Counted from the first letter of the stretch, positions 1 to 11,680 are shown. The stretch: DNA of 64,000 nucleotides from Sclerodactyla briareus (GCA_026419785.1 JAODTK010005637.1:359603-423602), one strand, 5' to 3'. The notes: a model not told the origin generated them from the letters alone. Translations and numbers: made by a program.

Positions 1-2218
1 AACAGTCTCGAGAGATTTTAAGGAATCAGGATTCATGACTCGGCCCTCGGCTGCGAGACCGGTCCGAGTCAGGTCAAGAAACCGCTCAAAAAAATCCTTG
101 GCAGAATTAATGCAAAATCTAACAGTGATAATAAAAAACAATGACATACTGTGCTGCCTTTTTTGTCAATGTCCAAATCGCTCATGTACAAAATTTGGAT
201 TTAGCAAATAGGACTGTGCCTGCTGGAACGACCAGCAGAAAATGTGTCACATGCACAGCGCGGGAGAACATGCAGCACTTGCCGCACGGTCTGCAAGATG
301 GCGGAAAGGACAAGTGATGTTCTTGAAAGGCAATTGAAAAACACTTTATGCCTAAATACTGTCTGGAAAATTATTGCTTCAATTGGTAGGTAGGCAGGTG
401 GAGGTCACGTAGGGTTATAGTTTAGGTCATGATTTTGTTAGTTTTAGCATTTACATTTGCAATTACATGGCCATTGCTATGAACTTTCGTGATGAGCCCT
501 CCAGATCTTGGATAGGAATTGAGTGTGGAGGAAACTTTCACTATTGAATTCGCATTGGGCTGATTGTGCATAATTATCATATAAAGTCTCGGTGTGATGC
601 CAGCATCTAACTGAAATAACATGCTCTTGAATCACTAGCCTAGCCTAGGCCAGGTCCATTAATTTGCTAAATGCCAAGTTTTATTAGGACTCGGGGACTC
701 GGTCTTGGACTCGGCCTGGCTGCGGACTCCGGTTTGGACTCGGACTCGAATGGGGACTTCGACTCCCAGTCAACAATGGCCACAATCCAAGTACCTGAAA
801 CTTTGCCAATGGAATACCGTAGATAAATTACAGTGCGGCACCAAGAAAGTGTCGACTGGAAACGGTGGCACTGATGGTGTGAGTTCTTCAACAAGTATGG
901 ATTTCATTGAGGTTAGGGTGTATGAAGAGTTCCAATCCATGGGTTGACCTGTCATTATATCTCCCAAGCATGGCACTGATTTGGACAGCAATTCAATAGA
1001 CTAAAAGTTATAATGTGACATACCGTCCCTCTATTGAGTATCGGTAGGAATGGTGGAAAAAATTAGGCGCAAAGTTGATTTCCATTATTTTAAAATTGTA
1101 GCTGGTAAAAAATAAATTAACGGTGTATGGTCGCATAAGTGAGGTGTTCTGTCTTCAAAGTAATCTCTCGGATTTCTTGGTCGGAGTTCATCGCCGAATG
1201 TTAACTTCAACAAAGTTATGACGGAGAAGAAAGAACTTCGTGGTACAAAAGGAGGCTGCCATTTTTGAATTTCACGAAAACTCACGAATATGCTGACGTA
1301 TGACTTCGATGGTGTAATTGCCGCGCCTCTGGCAAATTCTGCATAGCGCCACTGCTCATATGGATTAGTAACGGTGGTGTGTGTGCGTGTTTAGGAATCG
1401 TTGATCACCGCGCGCCAACGTCATCAACTTGAACGTGTATTCTTTGAAGAAAAAACAAGTACTTTCAAAATTAATAAACTATTGAAATTCATGTAACAAG
1501 CAAATCGGAAGCGGTAGCTTAGCGACGTGTAACTTAAAGATGTCTGTGCAGGTGTGAAAAGAGAATCCATGAAGTTCCGAAGGGAGGTGTCCCCGGCATT
1601 GTGTTTGTTTCCTGGGGCGACTTGAATCTGTTTGTCTATCTGGTCCGCTGTCTTTCCCGGTGTTTTATAAGAGTGAGTGATTAAATGTGGACGTATCAAC
1701 TGGTGAACATGGGCCATTTTAGAGAGACTCAGGTGTGAATCAAAGGATTGGGTAGTGAGGTAAACATCATACGTTTCTTAGTCATTTGTATATAAAAAGG
1801 TGAGGCAGTCTCATCAGTAGAAGTCTGGAATGCCTCATTCTCAAAAGTTGCCATTTCGTGGAAAATAATGGTTTCACGTAATAAATATTGACATGAGAAC
1901 AGTTTGAAAACATTTCGCTATTCTACTCAACTCATGCCTTGGGATCAATTCAAGGTGTGGCGTTTGGGTGCTGTGACATCTAAAATTACCATGCAAGTGA
2001 GTTACGTCTTGAAAGGAGCAAGGGAAATGGGCAATGGAACAACCAGTACGTACGTTCGCGCGAAGCGGCGAGATTTGCAGAACCAAATTTGACCAACGAC
2101 AATGCACTTAACCCTCTTTGACGTTTTACTTAGATAGGCCTGATTTTTACTCAAAGATTGCGGCCCACATTTTTATCCGATTTTCGGACCACAGGCGATG
2201 GGAGGGACACTTCAATCA
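1..2218. repeat. Long dispersed repeat, copy A (left end cut by window)
   Basis: This segment aligns base for base, with many small indels, to about 5736-8022 (offset about 5.77 kb). Shared landmarks include clusters of GACTCGG near both 40-75 and 690-750, the string TTGATCACCGCG near 1400, a TATA/initiator pair near 1790-1818 and the palindromic TTCGCGCGAAGCGGCGA near 2055. Similarity stops at about 2218, just after TTTTCGGACCACAGGC. No frame stays open in both copies, so I see no protein. It could be one copy of an unknown transposable element or a local duplication. The two copies could in principle be very long terminal repeats, but I see no primer-binding site, polypurine tract or pol gene between them. 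Confidence 0.8.
1789..1820 (+). promoter_or_regulatory. TATA box plus initiator-like motif in repeat copy A
   Basis: TATATAAAAA (1789-1798) is followed about 27 nt later by TCAGT (1814-1818), the classic spacing of a TATA box and a metazoan initiator. The same pair is kept in the second repeat copy at 7575-7603 despite many indels around it. Conservation suggests a core promoter of the repeat itself; transcription is inferred, not shown. Confidence 0.4.
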
Positions 2219-2849
2219 GGGACACTCAATTGTGGGCGAAAGGAGCAATTTCACAGTCGATGAACAATGGGTCCAAATTTGGTCACTTAACATCCATCCA
2301 AAAGACAGTTTTGCTCTTTCATAAGAGTTACTGTTTTAAAAAAATTCTAACAACACTATAGATTAGGCATCCAAATCTTGCAACAAGCTGGAAAGAGCCC
2401 CTCCAAGGAATATTTATTTCATAATACGTTCAATGTAATGTGAGATCCTGTTCGCGCATGTGCAGTCCATAACGTTTCCCTTGCTTGTTGCAGGCGGCCG
2501 GGGAATAAATTGTTCAGAAATTTTCTGTCGATGGCAAACAGCAACATCATGTGACCACTGTGTGCTGTAGTACGTAGTAAGCAGGCAGAAATACGTGTAC
2601 ACCTACATCTTTCAACAACGTATGTATGTACCAAGCCCAGCCCACGAACACACTTACCAAGTCACTAGTGCAATTTACCATAAGAGCCCTACGTAACTGT
2701 GATTTCTTGCATCAAGAACACTGAAGCAGGCACGATCGAAATTATTCTTAAAACACCAAATCAATGCTTAAACCTCATTATGATGTTTTATCCACCAACT
2801 GTCTAATTAATCACGTTGGTTCAATCAGAGAATTGTAGGCTACCGCAAA
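2219..2849. other. No recognisable feature
   Basis: Unique-looking AT-rich sequence between repeat copy A and the LINE fragment. Short frames here have no recognisable protein content. Confidence 0.6.
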
Positions 2850-3813
2850 TATATTGCAGCTCTACCCCTTATAGTATTCACTCATTTGCGATGATTCCGA
2901 CCCTTCACCACTCTCTGTGCTTTCTTCGCGCCCCCGAAGCGGAACAATTTTGTGTCTACAAACAACCGTTCCCTAGTTGCCATATCCGCTGAACATGAAC
3001 TTCATTCTATTTTGAACTGGGCACTGCTAATCTGGTTTACCTTCAACCATTAAAACTCAGAACTTGCGATTTCTGGTCCGGCGTGTTTTCTGATGCACCA
3101 CTATTTTCATCATGGCTGAAAAGATCCTCCCTCAGTCTACCTCTCTTAATATTCTTGGTATGGAAATTCAGCACAACCTGTCCTTGAACTCCCATATCAA
3201 GTCTATCGCTACTAATTCTTCTAGAAAGTTGGGCTTCTTATTCCCACAAGGCAATACTCACCGCACAACAGCTCCTTCTGCTTTAACACCAAAGCCCAAA
3301 TTCCGCTCCCTAATGAATAGGTTGCCCATATTTGGGGTGGGCGTCGCCATCCTCTCTCAGTGTCCTTTATCTTATTCCAGAGAAAAGGCCTTTGTGTCTC
3401 ATCAGCGATGATCATCTTACCTCCTCACTTGAATCGCTATTCCCTCGCAGATCTGTATCATCTCTCTGGCCCTCCTTTACCGTTACTTTTACGGTCATTT
3501 TTCTTCTGAGGCTTGATGCTGTTTCCTCCTTTACTCGAGGTACTCGCCATACTCCTCTTCTTCTTCCAGCCACCCGTTTCAGGTTCGCACTTCTTCCACG
3601 TCATCGCACCGACTCCTATGCTCGCTCTTTTTTCCGTCGCACTTTCGCGTGCCTGGATAGGCTTCCTCGGGATGTATGCCCTCCGATTTGACCTCAACGG
3701 TTCAAGAGTAGATCAACAAGCTGGATCTCTCCTCTTCCATTTAGTTTCTTGTGCTTGGGGGTTCCTTTTTGTTTAGGCCAATTAGGGGTTCGCCCTTCCT
3801 CATGTCCCTATTG

Positions 3814-3847
<34 letters not shown>
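2850..3847 (+). pseudogene. 5'-truncated Jockey-like LINE: reverse transcriptase C-terminal half, 3'UTR and poly(A)
   Basis: Translation in shifting frames gives the C-terminal half of a non-LTR reverse transcriptase. The catalytic F-A-D-D box lies at 2885-2896 and is broken by a one-base loss. Near 3130-3240 is the thumb-type segment with SLNILGMEIQHNLSLNSHIK and SSRKLGFLF. Near 3400-3700 is the typical C-terminus, with TDSYARSFF and LPRDVCPP. A short 3'UTR and a 30-A tract (3818-3847) follow, as expected for a reverse-transcribed mRNA end. At least three frameshifts make it inactive. The endonuclease and the N-terminal polymerase half are missing, so this is a dead-on-arrival insertion. The family-level call (Jockey-like rather than CR1) rests on the style of the C-terminus and is less certain than the LINE call. 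Confidence 0.85.
3818..3847 (+). repeat. Poly(A) tail of the LINE insertion
   Basis: Thirty consecutive A after TATTGGTTT mark the 3' end of the retrotransposed copy. I could not identify a convincing target-site duplication. Confidence 0.85.
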
Positions 3848-3850
<3 letters not shown>

Positions 3851-5735
3851 TCGCTGATCGACGATCCTAATAAATCCACTCTCAAATCAAGAGTCAAAGA
3901 GAGAATCCTACTGCATTAAGTGTGTGCGAGAGGTTCATTGCCGTCCGGTCCCTTAGACTTGGTCTCGTTGTGTAGCGTCAGTGGGATTGGGATCACATTG
4001 AATGCTCGTGAAAAATCATAGGTGATGCACCACATGTCCCAAGCAGGGCTTGTTTAAAGTAGTGCACATCATTGGGCGCGTGAGCTACCAACATACAGCT
4101 TTGCATGTTACGCAAGGGTGAAGCTGCAATGTTGTCTCCGCATCGGCCGGGATATTCGGCAAATAATTCAAATACACACATCTTGGCAATTGCAACACAC
4201 GTGGGGCAGTTGTGATCAATTTCAACGAGTGCAGATAAAGAAAGTTGTGATTGTAACAACGCGGCGGCTGGGATCGCAAAAAAATACAAGTATGCCAGCA
4301 CTGGATTTTGGTAATTCAATTAGTACCGGGCCTTTGGTAGCCAATCCCGTATTTCCTCTCTCTCCGCCATTACCACGGTAATAGTAACGGTGCATTTGAC
4401 TGTCTGTACTGCGAGTAATACCAGTGCTAGCGAGTCCGTACTAATAATACCATACCATAATACCTCCAACCCTAGTTGTAATAGTCCATATCATGTTTGA
4501 CGTCAATCGCGATCTAGTACATGCACAATGTTTGCATGCCATACATCCGTTCAATCACCATTGCAAGACATGGGAAAAACACTGTGTACCGCAGTCAAGA
4601 CAGTATGAACACAGCATGTGGGTATTATGATTGAGCAACAAGTGCTTCTCGTTGACATTCAACAGAACGTACAGTACAAATTCTAATTAACCATGTGCGC
4701 TGGTCGCAAATCACTGGTTTGCCTTCCGTGGGATATGGTACCTTCGGGTGCTGTAGGATTTGAAAAAAGTCTCAGACACCGGGGTTTATTTTAGTCTAGA
4801 CCAACACAATATATAGGCGTATTAGGAGTGCATGATTAGTTAAGGTTGTAAGGGATATAGTATAATTTCGTTACCACAGGGCAGGCATGAGGTTTTAGTT
4901 ACTAAGTTTATGTTTTGTTGCCCTCCCGCCCATGGGCCGCCTGAATTTCGCGGGGGAACTTGTGCGAAAAATGCCCGGAAATAAAGGTCCCTCCTAAATT
5001 ACACCAAAATCCCTCCAAAAAAAATCTTGGAGGGAATTCCCTCCCCAAAATTATCCTAGCGGCTAACCCCGTATCTAATTAGAACAAGCTGCCTCCTAGC
5101 ATTGTTGGACTGGATGATGAGAATGCCTTCAAGCGGGCAGTTGAATATAACAATAAATAAATTTTGTTTCTTCTGCACACCAACTATCCTCCATCAATTG
5201 CCGAACGGCGCTTTGAGTAAATATATGAAGATATAAGAATAAACAATGTGTCGAAGTTGGTCAACATCCTAACAGAAGACTGTTCGGGGGGGGCCAAGAA
5301 GGATTTTTTTTTTGTTGACACACTGATGATAGAGTGACATCCGATTCCTAATTGCTTCAACCAGCAAATCTGGTTTGAGCTAAAACCTACCTGTAGGACC
5401 ACTTTATGTCACATAGGCATAAATCCTAGTAAACAATTGAATCAAAATATTTCATTTGCCCTGCACAGTGTGGGTGAATTTGCGTTTGCTCAAAGCGTGT
5501 GTAGTTCACTCCACTCCCGCCTAAAACCCTGGCAAATGGTAACATTTGCATTGCTCTCATGAATTTTTTTGTGCACAACTTTTTAGTTTTTTACTGCACA
5601 AATTTATTCTGTTCCCTACCTTCCTCCAACAAGGAAGTACCACCTGCCTCAACCCCGGTTGCACCCCCGCCTCCCCTTGTAGAAAATATAATGTCTTCAG
5701 TAACTGCCAGATTCGAACGACACTACCAGTGGGTG
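3848..5735. other. No gene recognised; one MITE-like patch
   Basis: No coding signal is seen. About 4915-5085 is unusual: it has CCCTCC/GGAGGG inverted words (CCCTCC, then TTGGAGGG, then CCCTCC near 5010-5045) and ends near TAGCGGCTAAC, which looks like a decayed MITE. This is a weak call. Confidence 0.4.
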
Positions 5736-7574
5736 GGGAGGACTCAGTCCGTCCCTCGGTCTTGAGACCAGTCTCGAGACCGATTTTAGGACTCAGGATC
5801 ATGACTCGGCCTCGGCTGCTGAGACTCGGTCCGAGTCCAGGTTCAAGACCGCCAATCAAAACAATCCTTGGCAGAATAAAATGCAAAATCTAACATGATA
5901 ATCAAAAACAATGCCATAAACTGTGCCTGGTCTTTTTTTTGTCAATGTCCCACATTCGCTCCGTACCAAATTTGGATTTAGCCAATAAGACTGTTGCCTT
6001 CCTGGAACGACCATCCGCAAATGTGTCCCATGGCACCACACAGGATAACATGCAGAACTTGCCGCACGGTCTGCTGAAACTGGCGGAAAATGTGATGTTC
6101 TTGAAAAAGGCAATGAAAAACACTTTATGCCTAACTACTGTTCTGTAAAATTATTATGGTCTTCAAATGGTAAGGTGGAGTGGAGAGTCTACGTATGGGT
6201 TATATGTTTTAGTAGGTCATTTATTTTGTTTGTTTTTTAGTTAATTGCATTACATGCCATTGCTATACTTTCTTGATGAGCCCTCCAGCTCTTGGATAGA
6301 ATTGAGTGTGGAAACTTCAATATGAATTTCCGCAATTGGGCTGATTGTGCATATTATCATATAAAGTCTAGTCTCCGGTGCTGCAGCATCTACTGACATA
6401 CTTGCTATTGAATCCACTAGCCTACATAAGGCCTAGGTCCTTTATTTTGCTCAATGCCAAGTTTTAGTTCAGGGACTCGGGACTCGGTCCTTGGACTCGG
6501 CTGCCGGAGGACTCGGTTTTGACTCAGACTATCGAATTGGCTGTACCGACTCCCAAAGTTCCACACTGGCACAATCCACGTACCCCTGAACTTTGCCATG
6601 GATTCCGTCGATAATACATGCGGCAACCCAAGAAGTATCGACTGGAAACTGTGGCACTGATTGTTTGAGTTCTCAACAAGTATGGATTTCATTGAGGTAG
6701 GTGATGATATTCCAATCCCATGGGTACTGTCATTATATCATCCCAGCACTGTCACTATTTGGACAAGCAATTCAATAGCCTAACGTTATAATGTTGACAT
6801 ACCGTCCTCTATTGAGTATCGTTGGCAAGGTGGAAAAATTTGCGCAAAGTTGATTTCATTTATTTTCAATTTTAGCTGGTAAAAATAATAAATTACCGGT
6901 GTTATGGTCTCATAAGTGAGTGTTCTTTTCTGCAAGTAATCTGCTCGGATTCTTGGGTCTGTAGCGTTTCATCGCGAATGTTAACTTCCAACCAAAGTTA
7001 TGACGAAAAGAACTTCGTGCTACCACAGGAGGCTGCCATTTTGAATTTCACACGACTCCACGATATGCTGAAGTATGACGCGATGGTTGATTGCCGCCCT
7101 CTGTGCAAATTCTGCAATATCGCCACTGCGTCATATGGTTATACCGGTGGTAGTGTGTGCGTGTTTAGGAATCTTTGATCACCGCGTCCAACGTCCATCA
7201 ACTTGACCGTGTAATTCTTTGAGATGAATAAACAAGTACTTTTTCAAATAATAAACTATTGAAATTTCATGTTAACAAGCAACGCGGAAAGCGGTTTAGC
7301 CTTATTGAGTACGTGTTAACTTAACGATGTCGTTGCGGTGGGTAAAAGTTAATCCATGAGTTTCAGACAAGGGAGGTGTCGGCATTGTGTTTGTTCCTGG
7401 GGCGAACTTGAATCTGTTTGTCTATCTGTCACGCTTTTCTTTCACGTTTTTCTAAAGAGTGAATTCAAATGATGGAGGATCAACTGGTGACATGGCGCAT
7501 TTTAAGATGAATCAGGTGTGCATCATTGATTTGTAGTGAGTAAACATCTACGATTTTCTTTAGTCATTTGCTAA

Positions 7575-7603
7575 TATAAAAATGGTGAGTCAGTCTCATC
7601 AGT
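7575..7603 (+). promoter_or_regulatory. TATA box plus initiator-like motif in repeat copy B
   Basis: TATAAAAA (7575-7582) followed by TCTCATCAGT, with the initiator TCAGT at 7599-7603. It matches the pair at 1789-1818 in copy A. Confidence 0.4.
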
Positions 7604-7839
7604 AATTCGGAATTGCCTCATTCTCAAAGTTGGCCATTTCGTGAAAATAATGTTCCTCGTAATAATATTGCATGGATACATTTTGACAACATTTCGATAT
7701 TCTACTCAATCATTGCCTTGGGCTCAATTTCAGTGTTTGCGTTGGGTGCTGTGACATTTCTTTCTAACTACCATGCAAGTGAGGTTACAGGTCATGAAGC
7801 GCACTGGCAATGGGGCGATGGCAACAACCAGTACGTACG

Positions 7840-7856
7840 TTCGCGCGAAGCGCGAA
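7840..7856. repeat. Perfect small palindrome in repeat copy B
   Basis: TTCGCGC-GAA-GCGCGAA is a perfect 7-bp stem with a 3-nt loop. Copy A has the same motif at 2055-2071 with one extra G in the right arm. Confidence 0.6.
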
Positions 7857-8059
7857 TTTTGCAGATCCAATTTTGCCCAACGACATTGCACAGAACCCTC
7901 TTTGACCTTACACTTAGATAGGCCTGAGTTTTTTTACTCAAAGATTGCGGCCCCCCCCATTTTTATCCGAAGATTTTCGGACCACAGGCCATGTGATGGA
8001 CACTTCCCATCAGGACAGAAGGTTCTGCCAAAGAGTATACACAGAAGAATCACAACGTC

Positions 8060-8290
8060 ACGGGCAACTGCGCGGAATCGTTCACGAAAAATTTTTTCAC
8101 TTTTTGGACATCCATCGGAAAAGTCAGGCAATCTTTGGTATAACTCATCCTCGCCTGAAATTCTGATTCATGGTCTTTGTTTCGCACGATGTTGTGGCTT
8201 TCCCTGGCCGAAATATTCGATGGCTATTTTATTGGCTTTAGTAATTGCACCGTGCATGCACCCAACTTTCAACAAGTCGCCCCCATAAAT
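8060..8290. repeat. Diverged dispersed repeat, copy 1
   Basis: Shares order and wording with 9025-9290: TTCACTTTTT, then a CAGGCAA word, then GTGGCTTTCCCTG against GTGGCGTTTCCCTGACCG, then GCACC..AACTTTCAACNA and a CGCCCCCATAA/CGCACCCATAA end. Heavily diverged, hence old. No coding content. Confidence 0.55.
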
Positions 8291-9024
8291 TGATCGCTGA
8301 ATACTCGTTTCAATTTTGGGCAAATTCAGTGCGTCAACCGCTTTAACAATACGGGGGAGGAAGCATAAGGGGCTCAGACTTTTTTTCGCGGTGGCGTGAG
8401 AACACTATCTAAGTGGAGGGCCACCATAGGTTGGCGGCGGAGCGCAGAAGAAAATTTTTGCGCCAGCATCCGATGGCCGGGAATGGATCTCTCTCGGCGT
8501 TTCAGGCTGCATGTATAACTTCAATCTGGGCCTTTTGTGATCACAAATTCTGTCATCAGTGGGGATTTGAACCTTTTGTCAGACTCGGTCTTATCGCTGC
8601 CCCGACTTTAACTTTTTGGCCTGAATATCCAACTATTTGACTCATAGATGAAAAACAGATCTCCCCCAAAACTCTGGGACCCAATTTAAATAGCTTCAGC
8701 TCAACTGTCTCAACCATGATATGACGTCATGCCCGAAAGGAGCACGGAACTTCCGAGATCATTTATCTGGATAAAACATGCGAATTCCAGCATGCCTACG
8801 AGGCGACTGCATTCCATGCGGTGGTCGAGGGAGAGGAAACGGACCGGAGGCTAATTAGTTTAGTAAATCAACAATAGGTTTATGTCAAGTTTTCAGGTCA
8901 TGATAATGTTTTTGTCTTATTCCACCTCACAAATATGTATTAAGTTATGGGGCCAATGAAGGAGGTATTTCCATAAGTGTGCGGCGATTCATGGGAAAGC
9001 AACGGGACAAATCGCGTTCGCACT
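8291..9024. other. No recognisable feature
   Basis: I see no coding, RNA or repeat signal between the two diverged repeat copies. Confidence 0.5.
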
Positions 9025-9290
9025 AGTACGCTCGAAACACGAATTTGTTCACTTTTTAGTGCATTCGAGTCGAATTTGAAACCATTTTTTGTCGTCACTT
9101 AGGAATTCTTCGAAAATTCAGGCAAATTTGACTTTTCTCCACTTGAATGTTGAATCATTTCTTTCTGACAACACAATTTTTGTGGCGTTTCCCTGACCGC
9201 ATTTTCGATGTCCCACCGTATGCCCCCATAGTGATAGTACCGGATGTGACGGTGCACCTAACTTTCAACGACTGGTCGCACCCATAATGA
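9025..9290. repeat. Diverged dispersed repeat, copy 2
   Basis: Counterpart of 8060-8290, in the same orientation and about 1 kb downstream. Confidence 0.55.
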
Positions 9291-10385
9291 AATTCAAAAC
9301 ATCACGCTTGCTGCCAGATATGAAAACTAAGGATTGGAGGAGAACCCTCCTTTCTTGATAATCAAGACCACCCTGAGTAAATTTCAGCATTTTCGTTAAG
9401 GAACTCAATATGTTTTCACAAGGCCCATCATATGTCCTGAAGACTACTGGTACTAGATACCTAAATCGATATAAGCAGCAGATTCACTCAACTAATTATT
9501 TAGGTTATTATGCATTCGTTAAACACGGTTGCTGTTGGATATGTCGGATACAGTGTCAGCGAAATAGTAGTCGGTCTCAATATTGGGGTGACAAAATGCA
9601 ATTGCGGCCCCGAAACCAAAATATTGGGGGGGGGGGGGGACGCGTTCCCCCCGTGCCCCACCCCCACCCCTCAGACCGCCGCCCTTGGTTCATAAGCGCC
9701 ATTCCAATTTCAATAAGCATACTCATAGGTCTCTATTCCGTCCCCTGTACATAGTACAGGGGACATGAATTTGATTTCTCACAATAGTTTCATTTGGGAC
9801 GAGCTGGAAGGTTGTTAGCCTGTATGTTATACTGAAACTACGAAGACAAAAAAGACGGGAATGAACTCGAAAATGGCAATGAAAAAGTGTTTTTGTGTCT
9901 ATCAGTAAGTTCACAACGTAATTTTGAAAGAGGAAAACGAAAATGAATTCCGGGCACGTTATTAAGAATAGTGGAAACACATGCAGTGAGTGACTGCGTT
10001 ACATCGGCAGTGCGACCGAAACACAGTGCCGGCGTACAAAGAAATTGAGTATGTGCGTGTGAGCGTGCGGTGTGTGTAGCAGTGTGAGGGGTGGGGAAGT
10101 CGCGACGTGACTGACATGGATGGGGGGGGGGGGAGGTATAAGTGTCCCCTCCCTTTAATAATCATTTGGGTGTCGCCCCAGCATTACATTTTAGGCTACA
10201 GACATGATCCACTCCCTTCCAAATACAAACACACAGCAAATGTCCTTTTTACGCCACTGTGTTCGGTACACTGCTGATGTACGCAGTCACTAATGATCCA
10301 TGCGTTTGGGAATAAAGTTGCGATTCTTTCCCCCGTGGTTAGTTGTTCGGGAAAATTTTGCAGTTCTGTGGGCCGTTGCCTCAAA
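9291..10385. other. No gene; G-runs and one hairpin
   Basis: Contains two long G tracts (about 9627-9639 and 10120-10133). Both are likely sequencing-length-unstable. No coding signal is recognised. Confidence 0.5.
9741..9763. repeat. Perfect 10-bp inverted repeat (hairpin)
   Basis: TCCCCTGTAC, an ATA loop, then GTACAGGGGA: arms 9741-9750 and 9754-9763 pair perfectly. It could be a relic of a foldback element or a cruciform-prone site. There is no T-run, so it does not look like an RNA polymerase III terminator. Confidence 0.7.
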
Positions 10386-10540
10386 CACTCTAAAAATGGT
10401 GGGTAGGCTATGCCATGCACCTGGGCCATTGGCCATTTGTTTCACCCAGTCTGGTAATATTTTACCCATTTTTAGGAACGTTGAAAATTGGTAGAGAAAA
10501 GCCCAGGTGGTATTTGTACCCAACATTTATTTTAGAGTGT
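10386..10540. mobile_element. MITE with ~40-bp terminal inverted repeats (CACTCTAAAA ends)
   Basis: The left end CACTCTAAAAATGGTGGGTA and its continuation to CACCTGGGC are the imperfect reverse complement of the right end, GCCCAGGTGGTATTTGTACC through TTTTAGAGTG. The element is about 155 bp with no coding capacity. One end of the same family occurs alone at 30507-30546. The superfamily is not certain and no clear target-site duplication is visible. Confidence 0.7.
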
Positions 10541-10739
10541 TAGGGGCAATATAACACCAACCCACGCCCACTGCGTTTTGACAATCATTTTTCGTTTCTA
10601 CGTGGTCTGAGTATCTGGATGAATTTTACATTCTAGGTAAATATAACTGTGATTGCAGTTGGTTTGCCTAAACAGTTGTTGGTGAAATTATTTTGCGGTT
10701 CCCTTGTCTATAGGCATCGAGAGAAAAAAAAAAATCAAT

Positions 10740-10860
10740 TTTTTTCTCAGGTGGTCGCTGTGGGGATTTGATACAACACATGGCATCAGCCCGTGGGGAA
10801 GTGATCGCATTTCAATCGATAGGCCGCTATATCCTTAAAACGATAATAATATAATAATGT
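10740..10860 (+). repeat. Possible SINE/LINE tail fragment
   Basis: GATCGCATTTCAATCGATAG followed by CCGCTATAT and an (ATA/ATAAT) run resembles the tail of the SINE at 61742-62132 (CGGAAAAGCGCTATAT, then TTATTATTAT). Short and diverged, so tentative. Confidence 0.3.
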
Positions 10861-10939
10861 GTTATTTTATGTAGAGCAATATCACCAAGAGTACCAATCG
10901 TTCACAGAAGAAGAGAAGAGAAAACGAAGTCCTAAAAGA

Positions 10940-11680
10940 ACTGACAATAGAAACAGCAGTCAGGAGTGAAATACGAAAGGAAGGAAGCCACAAGGCTACA
11001 ATGTGTGAAAAGGCCCTAACGAAGAGAAGGCGTTTTAAGCCTTGTTTGAAAGAAATTCACATATTCGCCTGACCTTACAGAATAGGAAGGCCATTGGCTG
11101 AAAAACGAGCAGCAGCACTGGAAAAAGATATTTCACCATAGCTGGCAAGATTAACAGGAGGTACACGTGAGAAGGTGTAGAGAACGAAGAGAACGGGCCA
11201 AGGGATTGACTTGGTCAATTGTCGTAATATACTTAGGACAGTCATGACCGGTTGTCGGGAATAATATGCTTATAAAGGCAAAGAGCAACAATTTGAGTTC
11301 GATTCTCTCTTTAATAGGGAGCCAGTGGAAGTCTGAAGGGTCGGGCTGATATGGCGAATTCCCGTTGCCACGAGTGTTTGATAACGCGCGCCGCAGAATT
11401 TTGTACAGTTGCAAGCGTTTAATTTGAATATCGGGAACACCGAACAGAAGGCTATTACAATAATCCAACCGAGATGAGATGGACGCAAGGACCAGATAAT
11501 CTGTAGCAGACTTCGTAAGGAATGTCCTAGAACGGCCACGTCCTTATATGATAGTTTGCAGATGGCAAATCGAGAAATGTGCTTATTCATATTCAGTTGA
11601 GAATCAAAGTAAACACACAGGTTCTTAACAGAAACAGAGGAAGTAATGGCGGTTCACCAATGGAATTTTCGGAATAATGC
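10940..11680 (-). pseudogene. CR1/L2-like LINE fragment: reverse transcriptase C-terminal end
   Basis: Read on the minus strand from 11680 down, the translation gives in order VKNLCVYFDSQLNMNKHIS, a block like SLLQIIWSLRPSHLG, then MDYCNSLLFGVPDIQIKRLQ, FHWLPIKERIELKLLLFAF, then LASYGEISFSSAAARFSANG and a final LK-rich stretch near 10960-11030. This is the usual order of the thumb and C-terminal region in L2/CR1-clade reverse transcriptases. At least two frame changes (near 11465 and near 11070) and stops break it. The catalytic part is absent. It is a 5'-truncated, inactive copy; a simple-repeat patch (ATA-rich, about 10845-10860) lies beyond its 3' end. Confidence 0.85.

Larger units (their letters stand above)
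5736..8022. repeat. Long dispersed repeat, copy B
   Basis: Second copy of the segment at 1-2218. Its left part has a GACTCGG/CGAGTC-rich block (5740-5845), a second such block lies at 6470-6550, and similarity ends near 8022 after TTTTCGGACCACAGGC. The copy may begin slightly left of 5736, but copy A is cut by the window there. Differences between copies are mainly single-base insertions and deletions, especially in homopolymers. A 171-codon open frame running across its right end (7773-8288) is not conserved in copy A and is probably chance. Confidence 0.8.

Noticed and set aside
3112-3411. A single-exon host gene
   Set aside because: The translation is clearly the LINE reverse transcriptase thumb region, continuing in other frames to a poly(A) tail.
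1-8022. LTR retrotransposon with copies A and B as LTRs
   Set aside because: The interval between them holds only a LINE fragment and unrecognised DNA, and no primer-binding site or polypurine tract is visible. Kept only as an alternative.
7773-8288. 171-codon open stretch, plus strand
   Set aside because: Runs across the boundary of repeat copy B and is broken in copy A; not a conserved protein.
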